From: Planctomycetota bacterium
Lineage (GTDB): Bacteria; Planctomycetota; UBA1135; GCA-002686595
DNA: 55,695 nucleotides
Assembly (NCBI GenBank): GCA_029212845.1
Contig: JARGPD010000008.1
Span: forward strand, 1-55,695
Reading direction: 5' to 3'
Shown in pieces: positions 7,665 through 17,455 of the stretch. The number at the start of each line of letters is the position of its first letter. Position 1 is the first letter of the stretch. The notes under the pieces are model-generated. The model did not search any database, was not told the origin of the DNA, and was given only the letters and a program-made list of their open reading frames with translations. Made by a program: the position numbers and the translations under genes.

Positions 7665-9722
7665 CTACTGGCCGCTCGGGGGAGTCCCGGCGCCGGGGGG
7701 CGGCGAGAGGGTCGGTGCCTTGGCGGGCACGGGCAGGCCGGGCCCACCGAAGGTGGTCTTCTCGAGGCGCTTGAGGTCCAGCTCCTGGCCGCCGAGCTGC
7801 AGCTTGAGGTTCTTGACCGCGCCAGACTCGTCGAAGTCGAAGCCCATCCCGCCGGTCGAGGTGCGCACGAGGTGAACGAGGGAGGGCGCGATCTCCAGCT
7901 GCCAGGTGACGACCTCGGGCTCGAAGTCCTCGTGCAGCTTGAGCGCCGGCATGCTGCCGGTGCGCTGCAGGTGCCCGAGCACCATGGCGCTGGTCACGCT
8001 GCCCACGTCGATGGTCACGAAGCGCTCGGTCGCGCGCTTGGTGTCGACGAAGACCGAGTCGAGCCGGCGCTCGAGGTTGAAGCGTTCTCCGACCCAGAGC
8101 CCGGTCATCATCAGCTCGCTGCCGGCCTGGTCGAGGGCGACCTGGAAGCCGGTTAGCCGACCGTCGCGCACGCGCTGGATGACGTTCAGGTCGCTGCCGA
8201 TGAAGGTCTCGTCGGGCGGCGTGATGACGCGCCCGCAGAAGGCGATCGTGCCGTCGGGCTCGCGCACCACGGACCAGCGCTCGGCCGAGACGCGGATGCC
8301 GTTGGCGCGACTCTCGACGAAGCCCTGCATCACGATCTGCCCGGCGGGGTGGTCGGGCTCGGCGACCTCGAGCGGACGCACCTCGGCCATGTGGCGCTCG
8401 GCCATGGTGTTCAGCAGCTCGGTCACCAGCTCGTCGAGCAGCACGCGATCGAGCACCTCGCCGCGCATGACCACCAGGCTCGGGTTGCGCAGGTTGGCGA
8501 TGTCGAGCCGCGGGTCCGCGTCGAGGCCGATCAGGTCCGCGACCGCGCCGGGGGCCAGCACGCCGCGTCCGCTGAGGCCAAGCTCCTCGGCGGCCTCGAC
8601 GGTCACCGCGCGCAGCACGCGTTCGGGCGCGAGACCCGCTGCCTGCCACAGCTCGAGCTCCTCGACCAGGCCGACACCGGGCATCAGCCAGGGGTGCGGC
8701 GAGCCGCTGCCGGGGACCAGGGGGACGCCGGCCTCGTCGAGCCTCTTCAGCACGCCGAGCTGCTTCTTGACGACGCGCTCGCCGGTGGCCAGGAAGCCCT
8801 CGTTCTCCGCGGCGATGCGCATCCGCATGTCGCGCTCGCCCATCCACCAGCCCGCGTAGTGCGCCGCGAGGTAGCGCAGGTAGCGCTCGACCGTAGCCTC
8901 GGGCTCGAGGATCGGGTCGGTGCGCTGGGCCGTGGCGCGCAGCATCGGCGTGAAGGCCGCGCCGCTCTCGGCGAGCGCGCTGATGTGCTTCTTGAAGGCC
9001 GGGACCTGGACGATCTCCCAGCCGACCTGCTCGGTGTAGAGGCTGCCGTCCTCGGCCTCGCTCTCGAAGATCGGGAGCAGCGAGTCCATGTATAGGAACC
9101 CGTCCTGACCAGCGGCCACCGCCTCGGGGAAGGGCAGCGCGCGGCCGACCGGTCCCCAGACCTCGAGCCCGTTCTCGTGGGCGAGCTCGATCGTCCGCTT
9201 CCACGGCTCGGCGCCGAGGTTCGAGTAGAGCGACAGGAAGTCGACCTGCTCGGCGAAGAGGATCGGCAGGTAGCGCTCGGCATCGACGGCGGTGCTGAAG
9301 GTCGCCGCCTCGGGACTGACCGCGGGCTGGCCGCCGATCACCGTGCCGGCCGTGAGCAGCTTGGGGCCCGGCACGCGATCGCGGTTCGAGCGCTGCAGCA
9401 AGAGCCGTCCGCGGTCGCCCCCCATGTCGCGCACGGTGGTGATGCCCGCGGCGGTGTACAGGACGTCGTGGTCGCCGTCGAACTGCACGAAGCCGTCGAT
9501 CAGGCCGGGCATCACGAAGCGCCCGGTCATGTCGATCTCGTTGGTCCCGGGGGGCAGCTCGAGGTCGGGCCCGATCTCGAGGATCAGGCCGTCCTGGATC
9601 AGGACCGTGGCCACCGTGGCGGTCAGGGTCTCGGGCGTGGCAGGTCCCTCGGGGGCACCGGCCATGGTCAGGACGGTGCCGCCGACGAGGGCGGTCAGAT
9701 CGGCAAGGAGTGGAAGCGTCAT
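7665..9722 (-). CDS. Amidohydrolase-like protein lacking the HxH metal motif
   Basis: The 685-residue product has the amidohydrolase-superfamily frame: a small beta-sandwich with VLIQDGLILEIG, then GRFVMPGLIDGFVQFDG (68-83), and GVLAPGAVADLIGLDADP before a closing strand VMRGEVLDR. In active relatives the barrel entry reads GLID followed by HxH; here it is GFVQ, so both metal-binding His are missing. The usual GTD Asp motif is also replaced, by VPGSGSPHPWL. It is therefore probably a non-catalytic or chemically changed member. About 240 extra C-terminal residues of beta-rich character have no family I can name. The ATG at 9722 is preferred over an upstream in-frame start at 9794. No clear signal peptide is seen. 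First gene of the leftward set with dusB. Confidence 0.75.
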   Translation of the reverse strand: MTLPLLADLTALVGGTVLTMAGAPEGPATPETLTATVATVLIQDGLILEIGPDLELPPGTNEIDMTGRFVMPGLIDGFVQFDGDHDVLYTAAGITTVRDMGGDRGRLLLQRSNRDRVPGPKLLTAGTVIGGQPAVSPEAATFSTAVDAERYLPILFAEQVDFLSLYSNLGAEPWKRTIELAHENGLEVWGPVGRALPFPEAVAAGQDGFLYMDSLLPIFESEAEDGSLYTEQVGWEIVQVPAFKKHISALAESGAAFTPMLRATAQRTDPILEPEATVERYLRYLAAHYAGWWMGERDMRMRIAAENEGFLATGERVVKKQLGVLKRLDEAGVPLVPGSGSPHPWLMPGVGLVEELELWQAAGLAPERVLRAVTVEAAEELGLSGRGVLAPGAVADLIGLDADPRLDIANLRNPSLVVMRGEVLDRVLLDELVTELLNTMAERHMAEVRPLEVAEPDHPAGQIVMQGFVESRANGIRVSAERWSVVREPDGTIAFCGRVITPPDETFIGSDLNVIQRVRDGRLTGFQVALDQAGSELMMTGLWVGERFNLERRLDSVFVDTKRATERFVTIDVGSVTSAMVLGHLQRTGSMPALKLHEDFEPEVVTWQLEIAPSLVHLVRTSTGGMGFDFDESGAVKNLKLQLGGQELDLKRLEKTTFGGPGLPVPAKAPTLSPPPGAGTPPSGQ

Positions 9723-9923
9723 GGAAGCATCTAGGTGGCCCGAGGGAGGGAGGACACAACCGCAGCGCCGGGTGCGCGCGGCTCGGGCGGCCAAGAGGGT
9801 AACGCTTCGGGCGGCGAGGGTCAGCCCGTGGGCCCGCTCGCTCGCAATCCCGAAGCAGGGAAGTTGGACCGAACGACGTGAAGGAAGCGGCCCACAGCAG
9901 GCGGAGCGTGGCCGCCTCCTTGT

Positions 9924-9929
9924 TACCCT
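9924..9929 (+). promoter_or_regulatory. TACCCT -10 box, 7 bases before ATG
   Basis: TACCCT, seven bases and then ATG at 9937, with no Shine-Dalgarno sequence. This fits a leaderless promoter for the methyltransferase gene. Confidence 0.45.
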
Positions 9930-9936
9930 CCCCGGA

Positions 9937-11151
9937 ATGAGCTCCTCCCACGAAGCGGTCTGGCTGCGCCTCGGCGCCGAGCCCAGGGGTCCCCACGTCT
10001 ACGGCCGTGAGGTCGACGAGCCCTCGGGCGATGGTCCCGAGCCCGGCTCCTTGGTCGAGGTCTTCGACGACCGCGACCGGTTCCTAGGCCACGCGCTCTA
10101 CAACCCGTGGTCGGACATTCGCCTGCGCTGGATCAGCCGGGGCCGGCGCAAGGAGCTCGACCGCCCCGCCGAATTCCTCCTGCGCACGATCGCTGCCGCC
10201 GACCGCCTGCGGCGCAAGGGCCTGCGCCTCGAGGAGTGCACCGATGCCTACCGCATCATCCACGCCGAGGGCGACGACATGCCCGGTCTGATCCTCGACC
10301 GCCTGGGCGAGGTGCTCGTCGCGGAGTACCACTCGCTCGGCTTCTGGAAGCTGCGCGGCGAGATCGAGAAGGCCCTGGCCCAGCTGTACCCCGGGCGCCT
10401 CGTGGTCCACAAGGTCGCACGCCTGGCGGTCCGGCGCGAGGGCTTCGACGACCGCGAGCCGCTGATGATGGCGTCCGATGGGCGCGCCGGCCGCGAGCTC
10501 GAGGACCTGACCGTCGAGTTCACCGAGCGCGGCGTCGTGCACCGCGTCCACCCGGGTCACGGCCACAAGACCGGCTGGTTCTGCGACCAGCGCGAGAACC
10601 GCCTGAAGCTCGCCGAGCTCAGCCGCGGCCGCGCCGTGCTCGACCTGTGCTGCAACGCTGGCGGCTTCGCGCTGCAGGCCAAGCGCCTCGGCGCGCGCCA
10701 CGTCACCGCGGTCGACCTCGACGAGGTGGTGCTCGACAAGGCCGTCTGGTCGGCCGAGCGCAACCAGCTCGACGTCGAGTTCGTCCACGACGACATCTTC
10801 CGCTACCTGCGCGGGCGCCGGGACAACCACGAGCCCGCGCCCGAGGTCGTGATCCTCGATCCGCACAAGATCATCGCCACCCGCAACAGCATCGACGACG
10901 GGCTCGAGACCTACGGCGACATGAACGCCCTGGCCCTCGAGACCGTCCGCTCGGGCGGCATCCTGGCCACCTTCAGCTGCTCCGGCCCCCTCGACCTGGC
11001 CACCTTCCTCGGCATGGTCTTCAAGTCCGCCCGCCGCGCGGAGCGCGAGGTCCGCCTCCTGGAGGTCCTCGGGGCCCCCGCAGACCACCCCCAGCGGCCC
11101 GACTTCCCCCGCTCCCGTTACCTCAAGGGCGCGCTCCTGTCCGTGGACTGA
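9937..11151 (+). CDS. RlmI/RlmK-like class I SAM-dependent 23S rRNA (cytosine) methyltransferase
   Basis: The 404-residue product has a PUA-like N-terminal domain (about 1-80) and a Rossmann methyltransferase domain. Visible motifs are GLILDRLGEVLVAEYHS (116-132), HKTGWFCDQRENR (210-222), the SAM loop LDLCCNAGGFAL (235-246), and LDPHK (307-311). Typical RlmI proteins have DPPK at the last position, so His replaces the second Pro in the motif next to the substrate base. TFSCSG follows. By family it would methylate 23S rRNA cytosine C5. The open frame extends far upstream, but the ATG at 9937 gives a normal-length family protein and has a promoter box at the right distance. Confidence 0.85.
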   Translation: MSSSHEAVWLRLGAEPRGPHVYGREVDEPSGDGPEPGSLVEVFDDRDRFLGHALYNPWSDIRLRWISRGRRKELDRPAEFLLRTIAAADRLRRKGLRLEECTDAYRIIHAEGDDMPGLILDRLGEVLVAEYHSLGFWKLRGEIEKALAQLYPGRLVVHKVARLAVRREGFDDREPLMMASDGRAGRELEDLTVEFTERGVVHRVHPGHGHKTGWFCDQRENRLKLAELSRGRAVLDLCCNAGGFALQAKRLGARHVTAVDLDEVVLDKAVWSAERNQLDVEFVHDDIFRYLRGRRDNHEPAPEVVILDPHKIIATRNSIDDGLETYGDMNALALETVRSGGILATFSCSGPLDLATFLGMVFKSARRAEREVRLLEVLGAPADHPQRPDFPRSRYLKGALLSVD

Positions 11152-11259
11152 TCCGACGATCCCACGGCGATGCCGACTCCCCCCTTCCCTTGGGAGGCCA
11201 TGCTCGGCATCATATTGCGCGCAAAAATACGTACTCCCCCCGACGACACCGCCCACCTG

Positions 11260-13440
11260 ATGCCTCTCCTCAACCTCTTCAACAAGAAACGCTGGCTCGA
11301 CCTCGAGGACGCCTGGACCGAGTACATGCTCGAAGACGGCCACGACATCGAGCCCGTGCTCGCGCTACTCCAAGCGGCACGCGAGCGGAAGGAGACCGCT
11401 CGATTGATGACTTTGATCCGGGAACACTACGAGGCGCTGAAGAGCGCCTCTCGCTTTGAGGACGCCGCGACGATCATCGGCAAGGCGCTGCTCGGCGGAG
11501 GCAGCCCCGGCGAGCTCGGCGACTTCCTGTTCGAGGCTACCGAGATGGCCTGGTCCGACGAGCCCTGGTGGCCCCTGTATGTCGAGACCACCGGCTTCGC
11601 TCCGGGCTGCTCCGACGTGCGCAAGGCCTGGGAGGCCTTCGCCAACCTGAAGGCCTTCGCCCCCGGCGCGGTCATCTTCCACCCCTCGGGCTGGGGCCTC
11701 GGCCAGGTCCAGCGCGTGGACCTCGAGACGCGCGAGATCCACATCAAGTTCGCCAACGGTCGCCCCGACCACTTCCCCTTCACCACCGCCGTCGACATCT
11801 TCGAGGTGCTGGAAGAGGGCGACCTGCGCGCCCTCGTTCTGCTTGACCCCGATCGCCTGAAGGACCTGATCAAGAAGGACCCGCTCGAGGTCGTGCGCGC
11901 GATCCTCGCCCGCAACCACGGGCGCATCACCGTGCCGCTCTTGCGCAACGCGATGGCGCAGCTCGGCGTCGCCGGCCCTGGCTTCACCGCCTGGTGGCGC
12001 AAGGCCCGCAAGGAAGCCGAGAAGTCCGAGTGGTTCGAGGTCATCGGCACGGCCCAGAAAGCGCAGATCCGCTTGCTCTCGAAGGCCGCCGACCCGGCCG
12101 AGTCCCTGCGCCGCCAGCTCGAGCGCAGCCCGAGCCTGGGCGACGCCCTCAGCCGCGTGCGGGACCTGCTCTCGGGCAAGAACGTCGAGCAGGAGCTCGC
12201 CGACGTCGGCGTCGAAGTGCTCGGCGTGCTAGCCGAAGAGGAGAACGAGCCACTGCCCCACCGCCTCGCTTCCTGGATGCTGATCCGCGAGCAGACCGGA
12301 GGCCAGACCCCCGAGCCGCTCAAGCGCCTCGCCGAGGACTCGCTCAACGATCCGGACGTGAACGCCGTGCCCGCCCTTTGGGACCTCTTCGGCATGTTCA
12401 CCGCGATGCGCGATCAAGAGCGCTGCCTGAGCCTGCTCAAGGAGATCATGGGCGAGGACAAGTGGCTCGACGATGGCGCCAAGAACCTCAAGCATGCCCC
12501 GACCGGCATGGCCCGCCCGCTCGTCGACGCCCTGCTCGCCGACGGTCGACTCGATGTCCTCACCGAGCACTACCGAGGCCTGCTCGCGCGACCGATGCGC
12601 AACCCCCAGGCCTTCGTCGCCCTGGCCGAGCTCGCGGAGAAGGGCAAGATCGAGAACGCCGGCAGCAGCTCGGCCCAGCGCCTGCACGCCATGCTGCAGC
12701 TCGCGGTCTACCTCAAGAACGAGGCCGGTGCCTCCTCGCCCCTCGCGCGCGCCCACAAGCGCCTGGTGACCCTGCTCACCAGCGGCGAGCCTCAGCTGGT
12801 CGACAGCCTGTGCCGCGACTGCGACCTGGAGGCCCTCCGGACCGCGCACCTGATCGTCGAGAACGGCGCCGACGTGACCCTCGACCGCGCCTTCACCCAC
12901 GTGATCGCCGCGATCGCCCCGGAGATCTTCAAGGCCGGCGAGCGGCCCTTCTGGGAGAGCGAGACCCTGTGGACCACGCGGTCCGGCCTGGCCCGTCGCC
13001 AGGCCGAGCTGCGCGAGCTGCTCGAGGTCAAGATCCCCAACAACGCCGAGGCCATCGGCCGGGCCGCCAGCTACGGCGACCTCTCGGAGAACTCCGAGTG
13101 GGACGCGGCCCTCGAGGAGCAGCGCAACCTGACCACGCGCGCCTCCGAGATCGAAGCCGAGGTCTCCAAGGCTGGCCTGATCGAGAACGCGACCATTCCC
13201 GAGGGCGTCGTCGCCCCCGGTACCAAGGTTCGCTTCGTCGAGGCCGAGTCCGGGGACGAGCGCACGATGCGCATCCTCGGCCCCTGGGACACCATCGAAG
13301 AGGGCGTGATCTCCTACCGCTCGCCGCTCGCCATGGGCATGCTCGGCAAGCGCAAGGGCCAGACCGCCAACCTCAAGCTGCCCTCGGGCGAGCTCGAGGT
13401 CGACATCCTCGAGGTCGACGCCCTCGAACTGCCCGTCTAG
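11260..13440 (+). CDS. greA: Long GreA-type transcription elongation factor with helical N-terminal extension
   Basis: The last 150 or so residues form a complete GreA: a coiled coil with the loop GDLSENSEWDAA (from residue 606), whose acidic Asp and Glu stimulate RNA polymerase to cleave backtracked RNA, followed by the C-terminal FKBP-like domain (VVAPGTKVRFVE to the end). It is preceded by about 570 residues of helical, repeat-like sequence with no recognised catalytic motif; WGLGQVQRVDLETREI near 170 looks like a small beta domain. Normal GreA has about 158 residues. From memory, chlamydial GreA is similarly long (about 715 residues). The ATG at 11260 (726 residues) is preferred; an ATG at 11170 would add 30 atypical residues. 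A clear hairpin terminator follows. Confidence 0.85.
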   Translation: MPLLNLFNKKRWLDLEDAWTEYMLEDGHDIEPVLALLQAARERKETARLMTLIREHYEALKSASRFEDAATIIGKALLGGGSPGELGDFLFEATEMAWSDEPWWPLYVETTGFAPGCSDVRKAWEAFANLKAFAPGAVIFHPSGWGLGQVQRVDLETREIHIKFANGRPDHFPFTTAVDIFEVLEEGDLRALVLLDPDRLKDLIKKDPLEVVRAILARNHGRITVPLLRNAMAQLGVAGPGFTAWWRKARKEAEKSEWFEVIGTAQKAQIRLLSKAADPAESLRRQLERSPSLGDALSRVRDLLSGKNVEQELADVGVEVLGVLAEEENEPLPHRLASWMLIREQTGGQTPEPLKRLAEDSLNDPDVNAVPALWDLFGMFTAMRDQERCLSLLKEIMGEDKWLDDGAKNLKHAPTGMARPLVDALLADGRLDVLTEHYRGLLARPMRNPQAFVALAELAEKGKIENAGSSSAQRLHAMLQLAVYLKNEAGASSPLARAHKRLVTLLTSGEPQLVDSLCRDCDLEALRTAHLIVENGADVTLDRAFTHVIAAIAPEIFKAGERPFWESETLWTTRSGLARRQAELRELLEVKIPNNAEAIGRAASYGDLSENSEWDAALEEQRNLTTRASEIEAEVSKAGLIENATIPEGVVAPGTKVRFVEAESGDERTMRILGPWDTIEEGVISYRSPLAMGMLGKRKGQTANLKLPSGELEVDILEVDALELPV

Positions 13441-13462
13441 GCCACCGGGCCCCGCTCCAATG

Positions 13463-13510
13463 GGCGCCCGCGCGGATGCACCCGGCTCCGCACGGGCGCC
13501 TCGCTTTTCC
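13463..13510 (+). terminator. Rho-independent terminator after the greA-like gene
   Basis: GGCGCCCG at 13463 pairs with CGGGCGCC ending at 13500. An inner stem GCGGA/TCCGC lies inside it, and TCGCTTTTCC follows. It is one of the few hairpins in this window with a T-rich tail. Confidence 0.7.
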
Positions 13511-13563
13511 AAATCAGGGCTCAGGGCCCCCGGAAAATCGGTCGAAAGGACTCTTCATCAGAG

Positions 13564-13581
13564 CAACATGATGCTATGTTG
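13564..13581. promoter_or_regulatory. Perfect inverted repeat, probable operator
   Basis: CAACAT, six bases and ATGTTG form a perfect inverted repeat ending five bases before the ATG of the ArsR-type gene. It overlaps the TATGTT -10 box. ArsR-family proteins typically bind such repeats over the promoter, so autoregulation is likely. Confidence 0.55.
13575..13580 (+). promoter_or_regulatory. TATGTT -10 box, 6 bases before ATG
   Basis: TATGTT lies six bases before the ATG at 13587, which implies a leaderless or nearly leaderless transcript. The box is buried in the inverted repeat, so a bound repressor would block it directly. Confidence 0.5.
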
Positions 13582-13586
13582 AATCT

Positions 13587-14564
13587 ATGCCGGTAGCCGA
13601 ACTCGACCTCACAGCAGCCCTGAAGCTCTTCGGGGACCCGACCCGCCTGCGCATCCTCGCCCTCCTCGGGACGAGCGAGCTCACGGTGGGCGAGCTGGCG
13701 CGCGCCCTGGACCTGTCCCAGAGCCGCGTGTCGAACCACCTGCGCCTACTGCGCGAGGCCGATGTCCTCGCCGAGCGCCACCGCGGCACCTCCTGCCACC
13801 TGCGCCTGGCCGCCGGTCGTGAGGACCTCGTCGGGCGCCTCTGGCAGGGCATCGACTCCGAGCTGGAGCACCTGCCCGAGCGCGCCTCGGACCAGGCCCG
13901 CCTGGCTCGGGTCTTGGCCGCGCGCCAGGCCGGAGAGGCGGCCTTCTTCGACCGCCTCGCGGGCGAGTGGGACAACCGCATCGGCGACTTCACCACCGGC
14001 ATGGGCCGCAGCCGCGCGCTGCTCCAGCTGTTCGAGCCGGCCGGGACCTTCGCCGACATCGGCTGCGGCACCGGCTACATGGCGCGGCCGCTGCTCGGCC
14101 AGGTCGAGCGCTTGATCCTGGTCGACGCCTCGGCCGGCATGCTCGACGAGGCGCGCACGCGCCTGAGCGCCGAAGCCCGCGGCACGACCCTCGAATTCCG
14201 CCAGGGCTCCTCCACCGAGCTCCCCATCGGGGACGGCGAGCTGGACGGCCTGGTGGCCGGGCTCCTGCTGCACCATTTGGAAGAACCTGGAACTGCCCTG
14301 CGCGAGATGTTCCGCTGCTTGGCCCCCGGTGGCCGGGCCGTGGTCCTCGAGCTCAGCCCTCACAACGAGTCCTGGATGCACGCCGAGCTCGGCGATCGAC
14401 ACCTCGGCCTCGAGCCCCGCGACGTCCTGGCAGCCTTCGAGCGCGCCGGCTTCGTGGACATCTCCCTCGACGCGGTCGACGACCGCTACCGCCCATCGGC
14501 CTCCACTGGCGAGGCCGGCGACCTCTCGCTGTTCGTGGTTCGGGGTACCCGCCCCGCGAACTAG
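13587..14564 (+). CDS. ArsR-family regulator fused to a SAM-dependent methyltransferase domain
   Basis: The 325-residue product joins an N-terminal ArsR winged helix (about 8-75: [16 protein letters not shown], then recognition helix [17 protein letters not shown]) to a class I methyltransferase fold (about 115-320) with motif [12 protein letters not shown] (155-166), LVDASAGML and the post-motif [13 protein letters not shown]. The metal-binding CVC of ArsR sensors is absent, so metal sensing is unlikely. S-adenosylhomocysteinase follows 85 bases downstream. The methyltransferase domain could therefore sense SAM or SAH and control the methyl cycle, as known for SahR-type ArsR regulators; this is inference. 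A palindrome over its own promoter supports autoregulation. Confidence 0.85.
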   Translation: MPVAELDLTAALKLFGDPTRLRILALLGTSELTVGELARALDLSQSRVSNHLRLLREADVLAERHRGTSCHLRLAAGREDLVGRLWQGIDSELEHLPERASDQARLARVLAARQAGEAAFFDRLAGEWDNRIGDFTTGMGRSRALLQLFEPAGTFADIGCGTGYMARPLLGQVERLILVDASAGMLDEARTRLSAEARGTTLEFRQGSSTELPIGDGELDGLVAGLLLHHLEEPGTALREMFRCLAPGGRAVVLELSPHNESWMHAELGDRHLGLEPRDVLAAFERAGFVDISLDAVDDRYRPSASTGEAGDLSLFVVRGTRPAN

Positions 14565-14595
14565 CCTCTTTCCGCACCTTCCGAAATCGGAGCGC

Positions 14596-14625
14596 GCTGC
14601 GCTTCCTTCACCCGAGCCGCGCAGC
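14596..14625 (+). other. Hairpin in the ahcY leader
   Basis: GCTGCGC and GCGCAGC form a perfect 7-bp stem around a 16-base loop, ending 24 bases before the ahcY start codon. No T-tract follows. It may be a leader structure or a weak terminator for the regulator gene. It does not convincingly fit the SAH riboswitch consensus. Confidence 0.45.
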
Positions 14626-14649
14626 CGGCCTCCTTCCCAAGCAACAACC

Positions 14650-16119
<1,470 letters not shown>

Positions 16120-16146
16120 CCGATAGGCGGCGAAGCCGCCTATCGG
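16120..16146 (+). terminator. 12-bp GC-rich hairpin right after the ahcY stop
   Basis: CCGATAGGCGGC, loop GAA, GCCGCCTATCGG is a perfect 12-bp stem that begins at the base after the stop codon. There is no T-tract. It is probably a terminator or an mRNA 3'-end stabiliser. Confidence 0.6.
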
Positions 16147-16193
16147 ATCGCTGCTGCAGCGGACGGGCTTGGGCCCGCCGCTGAGCAGCGATC
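16146..16193. repeat. Second long hairpin after ahcY
   Basis: Outer stem GATCGCTGCT/AGCAGCGATC and inner stems CAGCGG/CCGCTG and CGGGC/GCCCG form an almost continuous 21-bp hairpin. It abuts the first hairpin, sharing base 16146. Confidence 0.75.
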
Positions 16194-16213
16194 GCGGTGC
16201 TTGGGATGGATCG

Positions 16214-16249
16214 CAAGGCGAGGGCGGGCCTTTGGCCCGCCTCGCCTTG
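16214..16249. repeat. Third long hairpin after ahcY
   Basis: CAAGGCGAG and GCGGGCC pair with GGCCCGC and CTCGCCTTG around a TTT loop, giving a 16-bp stem with one bulged G. Its right half runs into a repeated segment. Confidence 0.75.
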
Positions 16250-16411
16250 ACGATCGGTGGGCTGGGGCTTGGGCCTTGGGGCCTCCGGGGCTGGATGGAC
16301 TGAGGCGTAGGGACCCGGCTGGGGTGCTGCGTCTTTTGTTCGTTGGGGAGGGGTGCTTGGCGAGGGCGGGACCTTGGAGCGTCTTGCTTTGGCGATCGGT
16401 GGGCTGGGGCT
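16218..16411. repeat. Two 52-bp degenerate direct repeats
   Basis: Copy A is 16218-16269 and copy B is 16360-16411. Both begin GCGAGGGCGGG and both end with the same 19 bases CGATCGGTGGGCTGGGGCT. Copy A still forms a hairpin; in copy B the pairing is lost. No gene is visible in the 319-base gap between ahcY and gluQ apart from these elements. Confidence 0.7.
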
Positions 16412-16426
16412 GGGGGTCGGAGGTTC

Positions 16427-16432
16427 TAGGAT
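16427..16432 (+). promoter_or_regulatory. TAGGAT -10 box, 6 bases before ATG
   Basis: TAGGAT, GGCGGC and ATG at 16439. No Shine-Dalgarno sequence is present. Fits a leaderless gluQ transcript. Confidence 0.5.
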
Positions 16433-16438
16433 GGCGGC

Positions 16439-17455
16439 ATGAGCTCGACCTCCCCCACCGTGGTTGGACGGCTGGCGCCTAGCCCGACCGGGCGCTTGCA
16501 CCTGGGGCATGCGCGCTCGTTCCTCTTGGCCTGGTGGTCGGCGCGGGCGGCGGGCGGGCGCGTGCTGCTGCGCATCGAGGACCTCGACCAGGAGCGCGCA
16601 CGCGAGCAATGGACGGCGGCGATCGTGGAGGACCTGACCTGGCTCGGGCTGGACTGGGACGGGGCGGTGGAGCTGCAGAGCGAGCACCTCGACACCGTCG
16701 ACCTGGCCCTCGAGCAGCTCGTGGGTGCGGGGCGGGTCTATCCCTGCGTCTGCACCCGGCGCGAGGTGCGCGAGGCGGCGTCGGCGCCCCACGACGAGGT
16801 GCCCGGGCAGGCCTCGATCGAGCCGGTGTACCCCGGCACGTGCCGCGGACGCTTCGGCACGCGCGCCGAGGCCGAAGCGATCACCGGGCGGCAGGCAGTG
16901 CTGCGGTTCTTGGTCGAGGGGGCTGCTGGGACCGCTCGGTCCCAGGCTTCGATCGCTGGCTCGACCGGGCCGGTGGGCGCGACCGCAGTCGACTTCCACG
17001 ACGAGCTCCAGGGGCCCCAGTCCATCGACCTCGCCCTGCACGGCGGCGACTTCGTCGTGTCGCGCAAGGGAGGGCTGCCCGCCTACCAGCTGGCCGTGGT
17101 GGAGGCCGACGCGCGCGCCGGGGTGACCGAGGTCCTGCGGGGCGACGACCTGCTCGTCAGCACCGCCCGTCAGCTGCTCCTACAGCGCGCCCTCGGCCTG
17201 CCCAGCCCCCGCTGGCTGCACGTGCCCCTGGTCCAGGATCCCGAAGGCGAGCGACTCGCCAAGCGAACGGGTGGACTCTCCCTGGCGGAGCTGCGCGAGG
17301 CGGGGCTAGAGCCCGAGCGCGTGGTGGCATGGGTGGCGGCGAGCGCGGGCATGTCCCCCGGCCGGCGCGGGACCGCAGCCGAAAGGATCGGGGACTTCGA
17401 CGTCGACCGCCTGCCCCGGGAGCCGGTGCGCCTGGATCCCAGGGCCTTCGGCTGA
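16439..17455 (+). CDS. gluQ: Glutamyl-Q tRNA(Asp) synthetase
   Basis: GluQ attaches glutamate to queuosine at the wobble base of tRNA-Asp. The 338-residue product is a class I aminoacyl-tRNA synthetase core with RLAPSPTGRLHLGHARSFL (HIGH motif HLGH), LRIEDLDQERAREQW, a zinc-type site YPCVCTRREV plus YPGTCRGRF, and RLAKRTGG in place of KMSKS. It ends shortly after that motif and so lacks the anticodon-binding domain of true GluRS, which is the mark of GluQ. The protein is slightly longer than usual because of an insertion near 160-180 (GAAGTARSQASIAGSTG). Confidence 0.92.
   Translation: MSSTSPTVVGRLAPSPTGRLHLGHARSFLLAWWSARAAGGRVLLRIEDLDQERAREQWTAAIVEDLTWLGLDWDGAVELQSEHLDTVDLALEQLVGAGRVYPCVCTRREVREAASAPHDEVPGQASIEPVYPGTCRGRFGTRAEAEAITGRQAVLRFLVEGAAGTARSQASIAGSTGPVGATAVDFHDELQGPQSIDLALHGGDFVVSRKGGLPAYQLAVVEADARAGVTEVLRGDDLLVSTARQLLLQRALGLPSPRWLHVPLVQDPEGERLAKRTGGLSLAELREAGLEPERVVAWVAASAGMSPGRRGTAAERIGDFDVDRLPREPVRLDPRAFG

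Noticed and set aside
9292-9936. N-terminal extension of the RlmI-like gene by about 215 codons
   Set aside because: The extension has no family similarity and overlaps the divergent gene. The ATG at 9937 gives normal length and has a promoter box.
7090-9996. Minus-strand open frame of 968 codons
   Set aside because: It runs in another frame across dusB, the amidohydrolase and the intergenic gap. It is dominated by Arg, Ala and Pro and has no motif.
11170-11259. Upstream ATG of the greA-like gene
   Set aside because: The extra 30 residues are atypical and the stretch includes an AT-rich segment that looks like a promoter. Not excluded, but less likely.
14565-14649. SAH riboswitch before ahcY
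   Set aside because: Only a GC patch resembles the consensus. The conserved core, spacing and pseudoknot partner cannot be found by eye. Kept as a structured leader only.
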